From the NCBI GenBank assembly GCA_964015995.1, contig CAXHFH010000094.1, forward strand, positions 1-8,757: a stretch of 8,757 bases of DNA, given 5' to 3'. This document shows positions 7,101 to 8,757 of the stretch, one piece after another. Source of the DNA: UBA1672 sp964015995. Its GTDB lineage: Bacteria > Pseudomonadota > Alphaproteobacteria > Micavibrionales > Micavibrionaceae. Positions within the stretch are counted from its first letter, which is position 1. The number at the start of each line of letters is the position of its first letter. The notes beneath the pieces are model-generated. The model saw only the letters and a program-made list of their open reading frames with translations, did not search any database and was not told the origin of the DNA. The translations under genes were made by a program, and so were the position numbers.

Positions 7101-8757
7101 GGGATGTTTTCGGTAACGGTATGTTGCTGTCTGAGCATATTCAGTTGATTGGTGCGTTTAACCACCTCCATATTTTCTGTGACCCGGAGCCTGATGCCGC
7201 AAAATCTTTCAAGGAGCGTAAGCGCCTGTTTGAAAAGGTTTCTGGTTGGGATCAATATGATGAAAAGTGCCTCTCTAAAGGCGGTAAAATTTTCAACCGT
7301 AGCGATAAAATGCTGACGCTTACGCCTGAAATCAAGAAACGGTTCGACCTGTCAAAAGATAAGGTAACACCGAATGATTTGATTGTTGCGATGTTAAAAT
7401 CGCGCACAGATTTGCTCTGGTTTGGTGGTATCGGTACGTATATTAAGTCTTCTAAGGAATCGAATGCCGATGCAGGCGATAAGGCCAATGACGCTTTGCG
7501 CATTAATGGTGCAGACGTACGGGCGAAAGTGCTTGGTGAAGGCGCGAACCTTGCAATCACACAGCTTGGCCGTATTGAAATGGCCGAACGTGGTGTTGCG
7601 ATGAATACTGACTTCCTTGATAACTCGGCGGGTGTTGATTCCTCTGACCATGAGGTGAATATTAAAATTCTTCTCAGCGATGTGATGAACCAAAAAGACC
7701 ATGATATGGATATCAAGTCGCGTAATAAGCTACTTGAAAAAATGACCGATGAGGTGGCGGAACACGTTTTACGCCACAATTATCAGCAGGCACAAGCCAT
7801 ATCCGTCATTGAAATGCAGGCACATGAAAATCTGCAGGCACATGATGCGTTCATTAAATATATGGAACGTACACAGGGTCTAAGTCGTGAAATAGAAGGC
7901 TTACCCGATCAGGAGGTGATTGAAAAACGCCTGCGTACGGGTAAAGGTCTGACAAGGCCGGAGCTTTGTATTCTTTTGGCGTATGCGAAAATCAATCTTA
8001 CCAAAGACTTATTGGCGACGGATATTCCCGATAATCCGAAAATGAATTATTGGGTGATGGATTATTTCCCCGAAATTTTGGGCAAGCGTTATGAAACAGA
8101 AATTCTTCGTCACCGTTTGAAGCGTGAAATTGTCGCAACCATGATGGCGAATTCATTGGTGAATCGTCTGGGGCCGACATTCTTGCAATCTCTCATGACG
8201 AAGACCGGGGCGACGGTTGAGGAAATTACACAAGCCTATCTGATTGTTCGTGATGCCTTTGGCTTACGCCATTTGTGGGACATGATCGAAGAAATGGACG
8301 GCAAAGTCCCTGCACAGGTTCAATTGAAAGCTATGCAAGAAATTGAACACCTTGCAACGCATGGTATTACGTGGTTCTTAACACGCCTTGGTCGTGAGAT
8401 GGACATTGATGCCGACGCGAAGGAGTTTAGTGACGGTATTAAGGAGTTGTCGGAAAATCTACATGAATTGGTAACGGATGATCTGAAAGTCGGTATCCAA
8501 CAACGTGAGGAAGCCTCCATACGTGATGGTATTGCAAAGGATCTGGCGCATAAAATTGCTCTGATGCCTGTGTTGACATCGGCGTGTGACATTATCCGTA
8601 TCTCATCCGAGCAAGGCACGCATTTGAAGAATACAGCGCGTACGTATTTTGAGCTGGGTGAGCGTTTCCATCTGGATTGGTTGCGTCAGAAGGTTAAATA
8701 TCTGCCGCATGAAGATCATTGGCAAAGCGAAGCCGCAAACGGCCTGATGGGGCAGTT
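4157..8757 (+). CDS. gdhB: NAD-specific glutamate dehydrogenase, large GDH180 type (3' end outside window)
   Basis: One frame stays open from the ATG at 4157 to the right edge: 1533 codons plus two bases. GDH180 enzymes are usually near 1600 residues, so perhaps 50-90 residues are missing. The enzyme oxidises L-glutamate to 2-oxoglutarate and ammonia with NAD+, mainly for catabolism. The first 700 or so residues form the ACT-like N-terminal region, including DLAFLVDSVAADI from residue 95. The catalytic part shows RGGIRWSDR (808-816), GLMKAQMVKNSVIVPMGSKGGF around Lys829, Lys834 and Lys844, the NAD-binding GVGDMAGDVFGNG (976-988) and GEGANLAIT (1127-1135). The C-terminal extension typical of this class follows, with GLTRPEL and LLAYAK. 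An in-frame TAA at 4139-4141 leaves 4157 as the first ATG. No strong Shine-Dalgarno site precedes it. Other bacteria call this gene gdhZ or gdh. I found no frameshift or internal stop. Confidence 0.96.
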   Translation, partial: MTKSKKEISLLLEDARKALPAKAPAGLNKMLEILCGKMIEDDLEFFDPQLLAAMAMSHWEMAKERTKGEPDLRIYCPDTEEGKCRKTVIDIVSDDLAFLVDSVAADINKNNLLIGILIHPNIYTSYDKDGNLKDIKAKSEKGYYRQAHIHVQIHETLSDEAIKDLQDGLYTVLDDVFHANKDWKPILAKLKQSAEDLNTARTNRPAAEIQEHCAFLDYLYDNNFTLLGYREYAFIDGKNGVRSRTIKGSSLGLLHDDVSPAYIQESEEGLPRNLQELRRNLPPVSISKTNRLSTVHRRVPMDCVAIKVYDEKGNIVGEKLFLGLFTSVTYSRSVGDVPYLRVKVEDAMKESGYIEGTHDAKALRHILEKYPRDELFQIETDELLRICRNIIRLQERQRIALFLRADPFGRYISCLVYIPRDRFGTKLRKDIQAILEEETNGVCSNFYTTLDDSVFARVMFVINVSQKNPPKIAPRRIEKRLRDAGQTWAERLAQALTNSYSDDQKITDFTLRYADAFPVPYTMNYKAHQCVFDIEKIETAYSENRVVLDLYRPNDMDLKQVRLKIFHVGAPVTLSEVMPILEDMGLRAVAELPFEIKPKGRDKSIWIHDFLLETPEIEDFVVINNVKENFEKAFVRIWYNQVENDGLNRLVLSANMNWKEITILRAYVRYIKQLRFPFSRSYIEKAITENPKISRVLIDMFKAYHDMANGAESENLVAGCAVAMDYELEKVDSSDYDRILRSIMALVQATLRTNYYQRGEDGKSKPYLSMKFDSGKIEFMPRPRPFREVFVYSPLVEGIHLRGDKIARGGIRWSDRHEDYRTEVLGLMKAQMVKNSVIVPMGSKGGFVVKTPTNSREEFMKEGVECYKTLIRGLLDITDNQKGKKIIPPKDVVRRDGDDPYLVVAADKGTATFSDIANGLSQEYKFWLDDAFASGGSAGYDHKKMGITARGAWESVKYHFRLFNHDTQNQPFDVVGVGDMAGDVFGNGMLLSEHIQLIGAFNHLHIFCDPEPDAAKSFKERKRLFEKVSGWDQYDEKCLSKGGKIFNRSDKMLTLTPEIKKRFDLSKDKVTPNDLIVAMLKSRTDLLWFGGIGTYIKSSKESNADAGDKANDALRINGADVRAKVLGEGANLAITQLGRIEMAERGVAMNTDFLDNSAGVDSSDHEVNIKILLSDVMNQKDHDMDIKSRNKLLEKMTDEVAEHVLRHNYQQAQAISVIEMQAHENLQAHDAFIKYMERTQGLSREIEGLPDQEVIEKRLRTGKGLTRPELCILLAYAKINLTKDLLATDIPDNPKMNYWVMDYFPEILGKRYETEILRHRLKREIVATMMANSLVNRLGPTFLQSLMTKTGATVEEITQAYLIVRDAFGLRHLWDMIEEMDGKVPAQVQLKAMQEIEHLATHGITWFLTRLGREMDIDADAKEFSDGIKELSENLHELVTDDLKVGIQQREEASIRDGIAKDLAHKIALMPVLTSACDIIRISSEQGTHLKNTARTYFELGERFHLDWLRQKVKYLPHEDHWQSEAANGLMGQ

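Noticed and set aside
5876..7779. Minus-strand open frames of up to 175 codons opposite gdh
   Set aside because: They lie fully inside the well-supported GDH frame, have no recognisable domains and show low-complexity compositions typical of antisense shadows.
7815..7845. Two copies of TGCAGGCACATGA, 18 bases apart, inside gdh (MQAHEN / LQAHDA)
   Set aside because: It looks like a small in-frame duplication, but the protein spacing between neighbouring family motifs appears normal here, so it is probably a coincidence of similar helical residues.
1..8757. Search for mobile elements, CRISPR arrays, tRNA genes, attachment sites or an unknown defence system
   Set aside because: No transposase, regularly spaced repeats, cloverleaf-like sequence or unrecognised gene cluster was found; recognisable metabolic and RNA-modification genes fill almost the entire window.

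Overview
The window reads as an ordinary chromosomal stretch of an alphaproteobacterium of moderate to low GC content. That assignment is an inference. It rests on the alphaproteobacterial look of the small SPOUT methyltransferase, the 3-hydroxybutyrate dehydrogenase and the GDH180-type NAD-glutamate dehydrogenase. I see no insertion sequences, tRNA or rRNA genes, CRISPR arrays, phage genes or clear signs of recent transfer. Nothing here makes a convincing case for an undescribed system.

Layout. Bases 1-1803 (+ strand) hold the end of a tightly packed operon: a 5'-truncated class I/II aminotransferase, an aspartate/glutamate racemase of the YgeA type that overlaps it by an ATGA junction, and a SpoU/TrmH-type RNA methyltransferase that overlaps the racemase by 22 bases and has its own strong Shine-Dalgarno site. 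Bases 1818-3949 (- strand) hold a second unit, transcribed bdhA then ndh: D-3-hydroxybutyrate dehydrogenase followed by a type II NADH:quinone dehydrogenase. The two units converge with only 14 bases between their stop codons. Bases 3950-4156 form a divergent promoter region. From 4157 to the right edge (+ strand) runs one very large reading frame, the NAD-specific glutamate dehydrogenase, cut by the window end after 1533 codons.

How the genes fit together. The right-hand half is a carbon and energy module. BdhA oxidises 3-hydroxybutyrate (from poly-hydroxybutyrate or ketone bodies) to acetoacetate and makes NADH. GDH oxidises glutamate to 2-oxoglutarate and ammonia and makes NADH. Ndh passes NADH electrons to quinone. 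The divergent region between bdhA and gdh contains a perfect 13-base palindrome that overlaps the -35 box of the best predicted gdh promoter, making it the most interesting regulatory candidate here. The left-hand operon joins two amino-acid enzymes with an RNA methyltransferase; the substrates of all three are unproven. The racemase has threonine where most of its superfamily has the first catalytic cysteine, a known variant in the E. coli relative.
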